Assembly: GCF_001949145.1 (NCBI RefSeq)
Contig: NW_019091539.1
Coordinates: forward strand, 144,378 to 208,377
Source of the DNA: Acanthaster planci
Lineage: Eukaryota; Echinodermata; Asteroidea; Valvatida; Acanthasteridae
Reading direction: 5' to 3'
DNA: 64,000 bases
The notes beneath the pieces are model-generated. The model was not told the origin of the DNA and searched no databases. It saw only the letters and a program-made list of their open reading frames with translations. Within the stretch, counting starts at the first letter, position 1. Each line of letters begins with the position of its first letter. The position numbers and the translations under genes were made by a program. Below, in pieces: positions 22,651 to 34,117 of this stretch.

Positions 22651-25600
22651 GGTTGACACGTCCGGAACATAAAGGTTATAGTGAAGATTGAGGTGTCAGG
22701 CAACCTCGTTTGGACGGGGATATTTATTCAGAAGCTGTATAAAGCAATCTAATAAGTGCCTAGATGGCCTAACAATACCTTTGTTGTTGTTGATATGTCA
22801 TGCATACGTATGCCATAGCTATACTGAGCACTGTCAGTGAAAAGGTATACGTTCTTCGCTTACGCACCGGGCGCCCGTTGAAAACAAAGCGCACCAGCCT
22901 CTCTGCTCTTTTGCCGGTGAGGGGGGTATTTCGTGGAACGGATACTTTTCAATGATCTGTCCTCAGCAGGTCTACAGACTTTTAATTAACCTTCATTAAA
23001 GGGATCGTCTGTCGGCCCTCGAGACCCACATACTGAAGTAACATATTGCAAACCGTGTTCTGCCAATAAACACTTTCTCGCTATCAGTTTGTAAACATGT
23101 TCAAATGCTAAGTTTAGCGAGACATAGAGTCTTAAGCCACTGGGCATCACACCTAAACGTGTTTACAAAGTGATAGCAAGATTGTTTGCTTGCTAAAATC
23201 AATTTTTGGAGCGAAATACAGGATAATATATAAGTGAATTATGAGTGCACAGTAAAAAATTTTTTTTTCAAATAATCAACAGTCAGAAACCCATTTTTTT
23301 TAGAAGGACGGATTAACCTCAACAAGATCTACGTTTGTATTAACAGAGGGTGCCGCACAATGAAACCAAATACAAAAAAAAACTGTCGAAACGTAATTTT
23401 AAACCTGCAATAGAAATCGTTCGCTGCACAAACCTTGGTGTCAAACTGTTATTACTCCTTGGTATCAATAGCACTGGGCTAGTCCTTTCGGGTTCCCGAG
23501 GATGTTAAATTTGTGTAGAGTTAAAAGTGTTTCCCGTAATCCATGGTCCATGTGCAAAATAATGTAATTTAGAGCAGAGTAATGTCAATGTGAACTTCCT
23601 TTTAACAGTATTTCAAAACAAGTACTTGAAAAGTGCTTGAAACGTAGGCCTGCACAGTGCCTCGACAGTGCTCTATTGAAAGTTAAAAGTGAGTGGATAA
23701 CAGTCAGCGTACGTAGAGTGTGCAACTTAAAACCGTTACAGGCTTGATTCAGTTGAATTGGTCCATGTAAAGTGCGAGTTTCATCAATCATGTCTATGAC
23801 ATTCTGTGACATCACTTAAGCGCATGAACTCGACGTTTCCCTAGTGATAGCCCCAGTCAAACTTCTGAGCTCTGCGCAGGGGGAGCTGTGAACCTTGCGG
23901 AATCCCGACCTTAATATTAAACGCACTCAATGATGCCGAAGGTCGACGTGGAGTAACTTCAGCATGAGGTGTCGAACGCACAGTCATAGTGATGCTTAAA
24001 GAAACCTTGGCCCGCACATCGTCTTCCTTTTCTGCGCAGATGTTACCCGCACAGGTTTTTATGAGACGAAAGTGTCAATCAAAATGGACAGGGAAGACGA
24101 CCATTCACAATTTTCGAGTCACCTCTTCAAAAGAGTTTTTACCCGATTTAAGATCATCACTTGGTAAAATTTTTGATTCTCCCCAGGCTTATACTACAAA
24201 GGCATCCGTGTTTTGTTCTGAAACTGATGGCCACAGATTTCTAGTGACCGATATGCATTATGATCCGAAGGGACGTGGAAGTGGTACTTAGACACACACG
24301 TTTAGGCCTATAGTTAAACAGATTACAATAAATATCAACTTCGATCAATTTACGAAAGACACTGTTGACCCTTTTTTAATTTTTGCGAGTTCACTACCTG
24401 AAATTAAATGCAAATGTGTGTAATTTTCATTCAAACATCAATGTGAAATTTGAAAAATGTACATGGGTACTGCAGGGAACCAAATTATTAAACAAAACCT
24501 AATTGTTATTTTGAGGCTCCGAGGAGGAATGGAGTTTAGTCGAGGAAGTGTGGCAAACAAACTTTTGAGTGACCCTCCCATCCCTTTACATAGTCTCTTT
24601 GTGGTGTTAAAGCCATTTTTATAATATGTTATGGTAAGACATACTTGACATTTAGAAATTGGACACTGAAAAATATTTATTCCCACATTACTTCTGTAAA
24701 AAATGGTAAAGTACAAGTAAATACTAGTTATTTAAGTATAGATTTTTACCAACTCGATTAACAAACTGCTGACAGGTTCTGTGTTGCATATTTACTTTTG
24801 TATACATGCATTATATATTTATGTCGCGACAACCCAACGTCGGCCTGCTTCCCCTTCATTTGATACATTAATTTGACAAGAGCTACTGGAGTGTTCAGAC
24901 GTCGCCAATCGTTTCGTTGAGATGTGTTGGTGTGACATTATTGCTTTCAGTCCGAGGTCGTTTAACATTTCGGTGAAAAAAAGAACCTCAGGTTTCTAAT
25001 TCCGTTGGATTTGGAAATGCGTCACTGAAACAGCGCTGCATGTACGTGTACAGTATATCAATTCCAGTGCTGACTTCATCTCATGATTTTTTCCTTTTCT
25101 TCTTTTTGTGGGTTGAGATAGGCCGATATTTACATCAACTCTTGCGTCGGCCTGCTTGTGTTTATACAAACCCATTTGGAAAATCTAAATCCCAAGTCGA
25201 TCCTTTGCAGATCCAACAAGCTAGTGATTACACGAACTATTTGTGTAGGCCACATTGTGAACTGTGCATTGCACAACATCTGTGTACTATCAAGTAGCAT
25301 TGGAACGTTGGTAAGTTTCAAAGATGATTTACATATTAGACAATTACATAGACCAAAATAATTGGCAGCCAAACCTCATAAATGTTGTTTTACCTTTTCC
25401 CAATAGACTCTTAAACTATTACACCGATAAAACCCACTATTTTAATTATTTGCGACGTGTTGATTGCCAAACGAGACTGATAATGGGACAATCGTTGATA
25501 GTAGTTAAACACGAATAAAATCTACTGTATATTAAATGGACTTGCAAAATTTCCATTCCAACGCGTCTAGTGTAAGGACGTTGCCACATAATGGCACGTG

Positions 25601-26184
25601 TCCCTAGGGTCCAAAATTCATTTGAAACAATGCCGGAATACCCCACCAACGATCTTTCAAGCTCAGCTGGTCTTTGCTCCCTCAGATTAAATAAACTCGC
25701 AGTTACCACTGTGAATTCGCATTGGATTTTTTCTTTGCTTTTAAATAGGTGATAGGAGCTCAACGACACAAATCAGAAGTTTGTTCAGACAACAATGGTG
25801 TCTGATATTCAGACAGTGAGTTCAAAGGTTACAAGTAGTTGTATTCACTGTGCATTTATTTTTCATTTTGACATAGGCACGCTTGTTTGTCAAAACATTT
25901 CATGAAAGACGTTCGAGAATGGAATTTCTCCCGCGAAGTGTGTGGGAGTCACGTTTGTAATAATAGCAGTACTACAGTAGTATCTCACCTAAAACCGGAT
26001 GACCTTAGGTCAGATTTTACTATGTTAGGTGGCCTGTAAATTTTGAGACGAATACCTATAATTATATCAAAATCTTCCAGGGTTGAACAGATCTGTTTCG
26101 GTGACTGCTCTTTTTGAAATCAGAGAGTGCATGTAACATGTGCGTAAATGATCTACAAAGAAATGCCTGATTTGTAATACATAC

Positions 26185-27109
26185 CTTCTTGAGCAGTGAC
26201 GATGACTTGACTGGTGTCCTGATAATTCTCCTCAATTTCGTTTAGTTCTTCCTCCTCCCATCTGTCATCTTCCAAATAAGAATCTTCTTGGTCGACCATC
26301 CCTGAGACGTCGTTGTTATTTTCCACCATCCGTCCCCGGGCCAAGGGCTCTGGTATGTCCACACTACTAGCGCTGATATTCGGGGCTTGATCCATTTTCA
26401 GTTTGCTCAGAATTCTTTTCTTAATCTGCTCCAGACGCATCTGACGGAGCTTCTCCGGGGGAAGTTTCTTCATTTCCTGTTTCCTGCGGAGACACTCAGG
26501 GCAATCGGCGTTGTCTACCCCGAGCCGCGTCTCTGCAGAAGGCTCCTCCACCATACCTTTTTGGACATCATCCTGGGATGGCTGGTCAGAACCGGACCCC
26601 TCAAAGTTGTTGAAACTCTCCACAGTTTTTTCTAGGAATTTCGAACTGGCAACTGGAACTGACTCGGCAGCAGCTCGCGCGACCCGCGACCGAATTGGCT
26701 GCTCCTCTTCCCGTACCATCAACGAGTCGTCAAGGAGAATACGGTTTTCTCTCGTACTTGATCCGTCCATGTTTATTCTTTGGTTGTAATCACTCACTTC
26801 TGCATCTTTGGTTTTTGTAAAATGTTGCATGGTGGGGTGGTTATTGTCTATTGCGATTTTTGACGATGAAAACTTAGAATCTGATTCCCACTGCGGGTGT
26901 TTCAAGCCTTTGCGGTGGGGTGTGTGGCTGTCTACATGGGCAAGTGGCGGTGAGGGGTCACCGTCCCCCCGCTGTCCTCCCATGAGTGTCTGTGCATTCG
27001 CAGGAACCATGGCGCTGCCCACCAAACTGCAGTAGAAACTGGCCAAGCAGGCCACCGAAGCAGCAACGACAAGCCTGGAATAAAGACTGGCCCTTGAAAA
27101 ACCAGCCAT
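26185..27109 (-). CDS. INHB: Activin/inhibin-beta-like ligand, exon 1 (signal peptide and propeptide)
   Basis: The chosen start is the ATG at 27109 (context AACATCATGG). It gives a good signal peptide: a basic MAGFSRASLYSR, then a hydrophobic stretch to about residue 35 with likely cleavage near 38-40. Residues 40-200 are a polar, low-complexity extension with no counterpart I recall in vertebrate INHBA. CPEC at 203-206 matches the CPSC of activin propeptides. RLEQIKKRILSKLKMDQAPN at 225-244 is the conserved helix seen in activin and myostatin propeptides. An acidic stretch (274-298) and TSQVIVTAQE follow, like TSEIITFAES in INHBA, exactly where the human intron falls. The exon ends in GAA G before GTATGT (phase 1) and joins 13498 in frame. 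RSRVAR at 140-145 is a second possible furin site. An upstream in-frame extension without ATG is ignored. Confidence 0.9.
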
Positions 27110-29396
27110 GATGTTAACCTTACCTGCCTCACTCGGCTGACTCTGTATGTTGGGAGTGAGCAGCTGGCCGAGCCAGGACAATCAGGCAAGGATTGCAGTC
27201 GGTGGTCTAGCGGCTGGTGAGGTGCTCACGACAGCGCTCTGTTCACTCAGCTCAGTATATGTCACACACCAGCATTTATGACAAATCGTCTGGTTCCCTT
27301 CTGCGCGTATACCGATAACTATTTATTTGATATGTGTAGTGATTTTCAACCACCGACCAATCACAAGGACCCTTCCAAACGGGTACCCAGTGACAAAGTT
27401 TGACAGTTCAATTTAGCTGATTGTATCTCTGACGCCTTTTAAACAGTATTTTATGCTTCTGAGTCAAGCATAATCAAGCAGATTGACATTCTCTTTGAGA
27501 ATGTTTCAAGTTGACAGCGCTTTCGGTAGCCAGCCTCAAAGATTTTATTTTTACACCATCAAGCTCTTGCCAGTTGTCAACACGGAACATTGCACCTTTT
27601 GTATTTGTTTACGTTCGCCCACGAGTTGCCCCTGACATGCGATTGTGTTTGTGTCTGGTTGAAATTACAATGGGCAATATGAAAAAGCCGGGGTATCGCC
27701 ATTTCCCTCTTTCCTTCAACCATATTGTGATCAAATCAAAACTTTAATGCCCTGTGCGTTTCTATTTCTGACCGACACAGCCCTCTATGTTTCAATTTAA
27801 TTGGTATGATTTATTTATGTAATTGATTTCTTCTAGCATAATAGTGGTATGAGACGGCGGTAGATTTCCAAAATTAGTAGAGGCCACTTTCCTGTAATGT
27901 TGAAAATATAAATGTGATCAGAAACTTCAGTCATCGGATGTGAATGTTTTTCTTGGTGGTGTTTAGTGCGTACATCCGTAGCCATGCTAGCATCCGTTCC
28001 AATATCCGTAGTAGCAAGCTTGTGGCCAGTCTGTCGTATGAAATTACTCTTCTTTAAAGAAAATATAGCAAGATCAGATTCGACACAAATGCCTCTTTAC
28101 TGAAGCGTTTGCACTTTGACTTGCTGGAGTAGCATTAGTTTTAAGTATGCAAGATTCGTGTTGCAAGGTTAATATGACAGATCAACCGCTTGTCTTATTT
28201 AATAACAGGTCGTTCCAGCTTCTTTAATCACTGATATCATGCGTTTCGATCCTAAATAGGATGACATGATACGTGTTTGTTTCCGTTTGCCATAGGCCTA
28301 TTCCTTGCACCGTTTGAATATTACTGAGGACCCTATGCCAGTCTCGCCACTGGGGTGCCCCCATATCGAGTGTCTCCAGGTGCCCTCAAAGAAAACAAAA
28401 CAAACACCCACAAAATGCCCATCTAAGAAGTTTTTACGCTATATTAATCTGTACTCAACCAAGAGACACCTGACCACAAACGGCTTGTTAAACCATAACG
28501 ATGCCAATAATAACACCAAAACAAGTTTATTAACCTGAGTAAAAAATAAGTGCTTTTCGCTTGTTTGACCTATTGCACCATTGCGAACACCGTACAATAC
28601 ATGCAGCTGTATGACAAGTGCAAATCTTTTCATTACTGGAGTAACAAACAAATTCGACGATCAAACACACTCAACATAATGACACCGTGCAGTCGAACTG
28701 CCCTGTGTCGGTCGTAGTGCTTACTATTTCCCACGGTCATGACGGTGTGCTTGAACTCTGACTGCTTGCATCTCCTAAGGTATGTTGTATATATAGTAAT
28801 TTGGGTAACTCAAAAGAGTTTTGAACGACTTCATTTCCGTCGTCATTTGGTTCTGAACGATTCGGTCATGATATTGCAGTCGGCAGGTTAGCGGTGTATT
28901 CCCTTCTCCATGCTAGGAGTCGGACTCATGAGGCCAACTACACGTAAAGTAGTACTTCAAGTAGCCTGAGCTCTGTGTACATGTGTCCTAACTTTATCTG
29001 GCATGTTGGGTCTTATTAATTACCGTCAATACACAATAGTAACAACGATAGGATGAGCAAAACCCTCACCAAAGACTTTTGTGGGAAAAAAGGAGAAATC
29101 CCAATCAGACTTGTTCCCAAATGTTCTTGTTCAGTGTCATGCACTGCCAGCAAGATTTACAATTGCCCTTTTAGTGTAATGGTTTGGTCCAAGTTGCCCC
29201 TGAGGCAATATGGCTGCTGTTTTTGGATCTTTTCGAATGAGGCAATTTCTTTGAACTGAAAATGGCAATTTTGAATAGTCTAAGCTTTTGTGGTTTAGCC
29301 AAAAGTCCTCTTAAAGTGGCATATACTTCACAGTTGAATACTGCAAGATTAGAATGTGTTTTAGAGGTGTTGACGGTGTGTTGATGGTGTGTTGAT
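27110..29396. promoter_or_regulatory. Upstream region of the activin-like gene
   Basis: The promoter and 5' UTR of the minus-strand activin gene should lie here, just above 27109. I see no decisive TATA box or initiator. An AATAAATAG-like stretch near 27320 (minus strand) is a weak candidate. No open frame further right (27.5-29.4 kb) is convincing. Confidence 0.35.
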
Positions 29397-29535
29397 AGCA
29401 GACTTGTAATCGAGTCATGAAACATCAAGTCCAAGTCTGACTCACACCTCTCGAGTCCTAGTCCTGAGTCATCCAGGTTGAGTCCACGTCATAAGCTACA
29501 GAGGTCGAGTCAAAGTCTGAGTGATGAGTCACCTT
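29397..29535. repeat. Degenerate GAGTC/AAGTC satellite
   Basis: GAGTC, AAGTCC and TGAGTC pentamer and hexamer units repeat imperfectly for about 140 bases. A similar tract is at 32590-32702. The pair brackets the inverted repeats at 30.0 and 32.5 kb. Confidence 0.65.
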
Positions 29536-29580
29536 TATTATTGTATTGGAAAATCATTTTTTGGTTCTGCAAATGTTTCA

Positions 29581-29607
29581 TTTCTGCAAAAGTCTCTTTT
29601 GCAGAAA
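29581..29607. repeat. Perfect small hairpin
   Basis: TTTCTGCAAAAG and its exact complement CTTTTGCAGAAA are separated by TCT. I assign no function. Confidence 0.8.
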
Positions 29608-30005
29608 TTTAAAAATTTTCCTCTATTTTTCTCCTGCAGAATTTGTATTCTGCGCTTGATCTTCCATTTGCATTTCTCTTAAAACTGATAAACCCTGAAT
29701 TGACTACGTTTGGAATACATGTAAATGCATCCAGTCCTCGTGCTTTCACATACATGTACACACAGACCTTACTGACGTCGTATTGTCAGACCCATAACCA
29801 GCTGCAACTGAGATTCTTTGAACAGCAATACATGTGATTTAGAGCTTTTGCTTGACAGAGCTCCAGTCTATGTCCGACAAGAATAGTCTGATACTGATCA
29901 TCATGGATTAATGCGGTATCAAGTTTGGATGGGGTGCATACAGTTGTATTTCGGTACATAACCGCTTCTCAGCAATCGTGCGTGCACCGATCATGTGCCG
30001 TTTGG

Positions 30006-30170
30006 CTATAGACCTGGAAAAGAAAAAACAATGGACTGCCAACTCCAGCGGGTGCACGGCACATTGTGTGTAAACATGTTCTGTCAGCCGCAAGCTCTGG
30101 AGTTGCCGGCACAGGAAACTTCCGGTTGACCTTTGAAGCGTTGTTCATGTGCGATGAACAATAGCGACTG
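30006..30170 (+). repeat. Inverted repeat copy B, CpG-rich
   Basis: It contains CTATAGACCTGGAAAAGAAA, then ACAATGGACTGCCAACTCCA and GCGGGTGCAC. It also has TTGCCGGCACAGGAAACTTC, which ends in the ETS-like core ACTTCCGGTTG. The complement of 32425-32540 matches it: nearly exact over the first 55 bases, looser after that. The patch is CpG-rich amid CpG-poor DNA, so it could be a promoter remnant or a mobile element. Confidence 0.6.
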
Positions 30171-32169
30171 GCACTGTGCTCGTAATTTTGCCTCGGAACT
30201 TTTTCATGGAAAAAAAATCGCAAAACGGACGAGATAGACAACATACATGTTTGTTATGACATTGTGATGATATGAGTATACTGACGTGAGAATTATTGAC
30301 AATTAATGAGCCTTTAGACAGGGAAAGCTGTGCATGTATTCTTTTCTCATGCACCAATCATAACAATCGGCAAACATGTTCGAGTACTGATGTTAGCTCT
30401 CACCAACAGCCAAGTCTGGTTGGGTTAACCCAGCTACATTAAACCTTTTATTCTGACTTGTAAGGTAATTTTCAGAGTTATAATTACTCATCTGGTTTCG
30501 ATTTTTCAAAGGGAAAAATAGTACATGTTCCCCTGTTCAGGTTCAAGTCTTTTAACAATATTTTCAGTTCTAGGCCTTTTTGCAAATTTGTGTTTTTCTA
30601 CGAGATTTAAACTTACATTTCAAAAGGGCATTGTTTTATATTAGAAAAGTGCATGGGAAACATGAAGGCCCATAGCATAATTTCCCCAATGACTTCGTAC
30701 ATGAACATGTCATACTTTACAAACTGTATGTAATAAGATCTTTATAAGCAGTCAGAATTGTTTGGGGGAAAAAATAGACAAGATACATCAGCTTGATAAA
30801 TTTTCAAGCAGATTAATGACGAGTTTCTGGCTTCCCTTGGCCAGAGGAGCAAGCAAGCACTTCTGAACATTACTCAAATTGGTTTGTAATTTGATCAAAT
30901 TCCAAATCACAAAATGTAAATAAACAGATTTACAATGTACACATACAAATATTGTATTTTTTCAAGCACCTCATTTATTATATTCAAGTTTCAAAGTTTT
31001 CTCAGTCAATTTGTCAAATAAAATTGAGGTTTCATCGAAACATCCTGTATGATGCCTGTTTCGTTTTTGGTTGAATTTGTCCAAATTGACGAAAGGGTTT
31101 CATGTACATTTAGGTGGCATTACTTAGGACAGTGGTCTCTCCAAAGACGCGGAATAGAGCAGAGTTCTTAAAAATTCTACAGGTATTCATGTACTAAATT
31201 ATGTGACACATTTGAAATGTGTAATGTGTAATAGTCATCATAATGCTTGACTCTTGGACTGTGGCATCAATATCAGGGATTAAAGAATGACTCCTAAAAT
31301 CTTCATTCTTCAAAATCAACTATTTCAATTTTCAAGGAGGTAAGATGTAATAAATGAGGAAATTGCAATATATGTAAAGTAAGCTTGTCATTTCTTTCAT
31401 GCAACATAACTTTATTAACACTAAACAGTGCTTCCCTGAGAAAAAAACTCCGCAGTGTGCCAGGCTAGGATTCAAACACACAACATCCTGCTTACTTCAA
31501 AATTTATTTTTTGCTGCTGCCATATGAACCCCACCCAAACTATACCGGAATAGCTCAGAACTAGGGCATTTTGTACAGGCAGACACAGAAGTTTACAGGG
31601 TTAACATGAAGGGTTTACATGTGAACATCAACAGAAAAGCATGCATTGCAGTGCAATATGGATAAAACATCCATGGATACATGGAGCCAGACACAAGAAA
31701 ATGCTTGAAAATGAGAACAAAGAAAAAAATGAAACTTGTTAAAATTGCAATTTAAGAAATCAAGTTTCAAACATTTAATACAGGAAAACTCAAGTCAACG
31801 ACCAACTCAACCAACCATCTCAATGCACTTACCAGGAACAGGATTAATAACTACCGGTAATAATGTGAGCAGAAATTCAGTGGGTAGGCTAAGTTGGCAC
31901 CTGCAGTACCACAAAATGAAATATAAGGAGAATTACTGTGAAGGGAAAAAGAATACTGCACCAGACCACAAGCAAATCAAGTCATTTTCTTATTAATTTT
32001 TTACATTGTATTTTTATTAATTAAGGCCTATGTTAATATCATCACCACACTCTTTGGCACTAAAATGACTTCTACATGATAAGCTGACAATGTTTCAACT
32101 AAGCTGAAGAAGAACTTTACTTTGGTCTTAAAACCCTAATGTACTGATATTCAAATTTTATGAACTCAC
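30171..32169. other. Intergenic DNA between the inverted repeats, no gene seen
   Basis: AT-rich and CpG-poor. The only longish + frame (31736-31996) lacks a recognisable motif or splice context. Nothing else can be named. Confidence 0.45.
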
Positions 32170-32348
32170 CCATGAAACTATGCTGTACATGTATTATGTT
32201 GCCTCCATTCTTGTCGCTCGCGTTCTGTTCCGCCTTGTCTTTTCGCTTTTTTGGGGGGTCTGGATCTGGCCTCTTTGGTATACCATAGAAATTCAACCAA
32301 CTATCTGTGTCTTTAGGCACTGTTTCCAACAACTGCACAATTACTACC
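32170..32348 (-). CDS. Possible exon of an unidentified minus-strand gene
   Basis: On the minus strand a pyrimidine-rich tract ends TTTCCAG just before 32348. The exon ends at 32170 before a strong donor, GTGAGT. The open stretch between them codes about 59 residues of protein-like composition: QLLETVPKDTDSWLNFYGIP, then KRPDPDPPKKRKDK, a basic run that could be a nuclear localisation signal. Just upstream, an ATG frame (MDCQLQRAHIDLESTGSAEV) lies in the CpG-rich repeat copy A and ends near a GTATGT donor. The two could be joined in frame across a very short intron by using the AG of GGTAG. I do not recognise the product, and it may be spurious. Confidence 0.35.
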
Positions 32349-32424
32349 TGGAAATTTATGCTATTTTGAGGAGGAAAGATCAACATCATGTACATGCAGC
32401 ACAATTTAACATACGGACAACAGC

Positions 32425-32540
32425 AACATGGAAGTTGTCTGTGCCGGTAACTTCGGCACTTCCGGTTGACTCAAGATCGATGTGCGCCCGCTGGAGTTGG
32501 CAGTCCATTGTTTTTTCTTCTCCAGGTCTATGGTTTGGCT
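32425..32540 (-). repeat. Inverted repeat copy A, CpG-rich
   Basis: The complement carries TAGACCTGGAGAAGAAAAAA, then CAATGGACTGCCAACTCCAG, and later ACCGGAAGTGCC and ACCGGCACAGACAACTTCC. It matches copy B at 30006 in opposite orientation. It has ETS-type CCGGAAGT cores, typical of housekeeping promoters, but it is also shared repeat sequence. Confidence 0.6.
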
Positions 32541-32589
32541 CAGTAAAAAAAAAAAAAGATGTAATTTCTGTTGAGTTACAAGCCATGCA

Positions 32590-32702
32590 GGCCGAGTCTG
32601 AGTCTGCAGCTGGGAGTCCAAGTCATTTGTCAAAGTGACTTGAGTCCAAGTCACAAAAATGTGACTCGAGTCAGACTCAATTCTGAGTCTGAGTCATACA
32701 AG
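32590..32702. repeat. Degenerate GAGTC/AAGTC satellite, second tract
   Basis: GAGTCTGAGTCTGCAGCTGG and following AAGTCC, GTGACTC and GAGTCAG units repeat imperfectly for about 110 bases. It is the same type as 29397-29535. Confidence 0.65.
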
Positions 32703-33405
32703 TCTGGTGGATGGTAATTAGTATCACCGACTTTATCAGTGTGTATCATGGATACAGGAAGCGATTACACTACTACATGTACAATCCTTAGGAATGTCTC
32801 AAAATTTGGAATGCTCTGGCATTCCAGCTAGAACATTTATTTTGTTGAAATGGTCCACTGGAATAGTCGGGAACACTGTATTCAACATAATTACAATGGA
32901 GTTTACTGGTGTGTGTTTATTTGGGGGAATGTTGACAAAATTGATGATGTAAGTTGTTATTTTTTTAAAAATGTTGCATGTTATGTTAAGCTTTATTCAC
33001 CTTTTACATGCCTTAATCTGAGTAGTCCAAGTTCTAAAATCTTAAAAACTTAATCAGTACCCTTGTTCGGCAAATTGTCATGCATGCAGGGATAGAGTCG
33101 TTGAGGGTTTTTTGAGAAATGATGACAAGACTAACAACACACAACACAAAAGCATTTCTCTTGTTAAAATCCCATCACCTAAAATGAGTTCTTTAGGTTT
33201 CATGTACATGTACATCATCATGGACCTACTGTATTTTTACAGCTGCAAACAGTTCTAAGACTTCAGTAAAAAAAAGTAAAATACCTTTTACGATGCAAAA
33301 TCCGTCAGAAAGTCAAAATCTTACTCAGAATATTGTAATGAGGCTGTGTATTCCTGCTTTCTACTACATAAACAAATGTATGCCCGACTGCCATCATCCG
33401 ACTGT

Positions 33406-33446
33406 GAACATTTTGTTGGGAACACGGTGTTCCCAACAAAATGTTC
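33406..33446. repeat. Perfect 41-base palindrome
   Basis: GAACATTTTGTTGGGAACAC, one central G, then its exact reverse complement. No mismatch occurs. It may be a regulatory palindrome or the core of a tiny foldback element. Confidence 0.9.
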
Positions 33447-33991
33447 CTGCAGGAGGAAGGTAGTGCTCCCAATGAGACGTGGCATGCTTCAAAGGAACGC
33501 CAGCATTCTGAATGGAAACATTCCAATGGACTGGGAACGTTCCGGAAGTTTGAGACAAAATGCAAAAAGCACTCCTTTCATGTTGTGTACCTGAAGCTCT
33601 TAAGACACATTTAAGTTTGGGGAATAGTAAAAAAATGAACTAATGAGTACAGGGAATAAGTGCAAGCAGTTAGACCATTTAACTCAATTAACTGACTTGT
33701 GTTATAACAAAGCACTTGATATAATGTCAACCACACATTAGCTGTCACTGTCAGGTATTGTCAAGTACTTGTCATAGACTCACGGGGAATCTCTCTAGCC
33801 AAGGTTCACAACAAAGTAAACCACATCTTCTTTATTTAAACCTCAGGAAATTATGGGAAATAGACTCTGGAGATATTTTACTCAGATTTTTCCAAACGAT
33901 ATTTAATATAATGGATAGAGATGAGCGTTTGCTTTTCTTAAATGTTGCAAAACTTACAAATGCAATTTCGGGTAATAAAACATGTAATGGA

Positions 33992-34117
33992 ATCAGGCAC
34001 CTGTAATTAACATTTGGGTGATGGGTGCCCGTCAAGGCCCTAGGTACCACACTCATCAGGCACCTGTAATTAACATTTGGGTGATGGGTGCCCGTCATGG
34101 CCCTAGGTGCCACACTT
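33992..34117. repeat. Tandem duplication, two 63-base units
   Basis: ATCAGGCACCTGTAATTAAC begins each unit (33992 and 34055), and each ends near CACACT. The units differ at only a few positions, so the duplication is recent. It sits about 230 bases before the ASNSD1 start codon. Confidence 0.85.

Larger units (their letters stand above)
13499..26184 (-). other. INHB: Intron 1 of the activin-like gene (12.7 kb), MITE-rich
   Basis: The minus-strand donor is GTATGT (from 26184) and the acceptor is AG at 13500-13499. The intron carries a SINE, several MITE families in two or more copies, a long hairpin and unidentified dispersed repeats, listed separately. The 15.5-21.7 kb part is unusually CpG-rich with repeated CACGCGCGCGTAC tracts. 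I see no further activin exon inside. Outside the listed repeats (for example 17.7-19.9 kb and 22.7-26.1 kb) I see nothing I can name. Confidence 0.85.

Noticed and set aside
23989-24291. 100-residue + frame in the activin intron
   Set aside because: Composition is plausible, but no motif, splice context or transcript argument supports it.
12762-27109. Reading the minus-strand gene as myostatin/GDF8
   Set aside because: The coding part has two exons, not three, and the CPEC motif, RRPFLVL and intron position fit activin better.
33758-34006. 82-residue + frame containing FNIMDRDERLLFLNVAKL, considered as an ASDURF-type upstream frame
   Set aside because: No similarity to ASDURF and no supporting splice sites; its end overlaps the tandem repeat.
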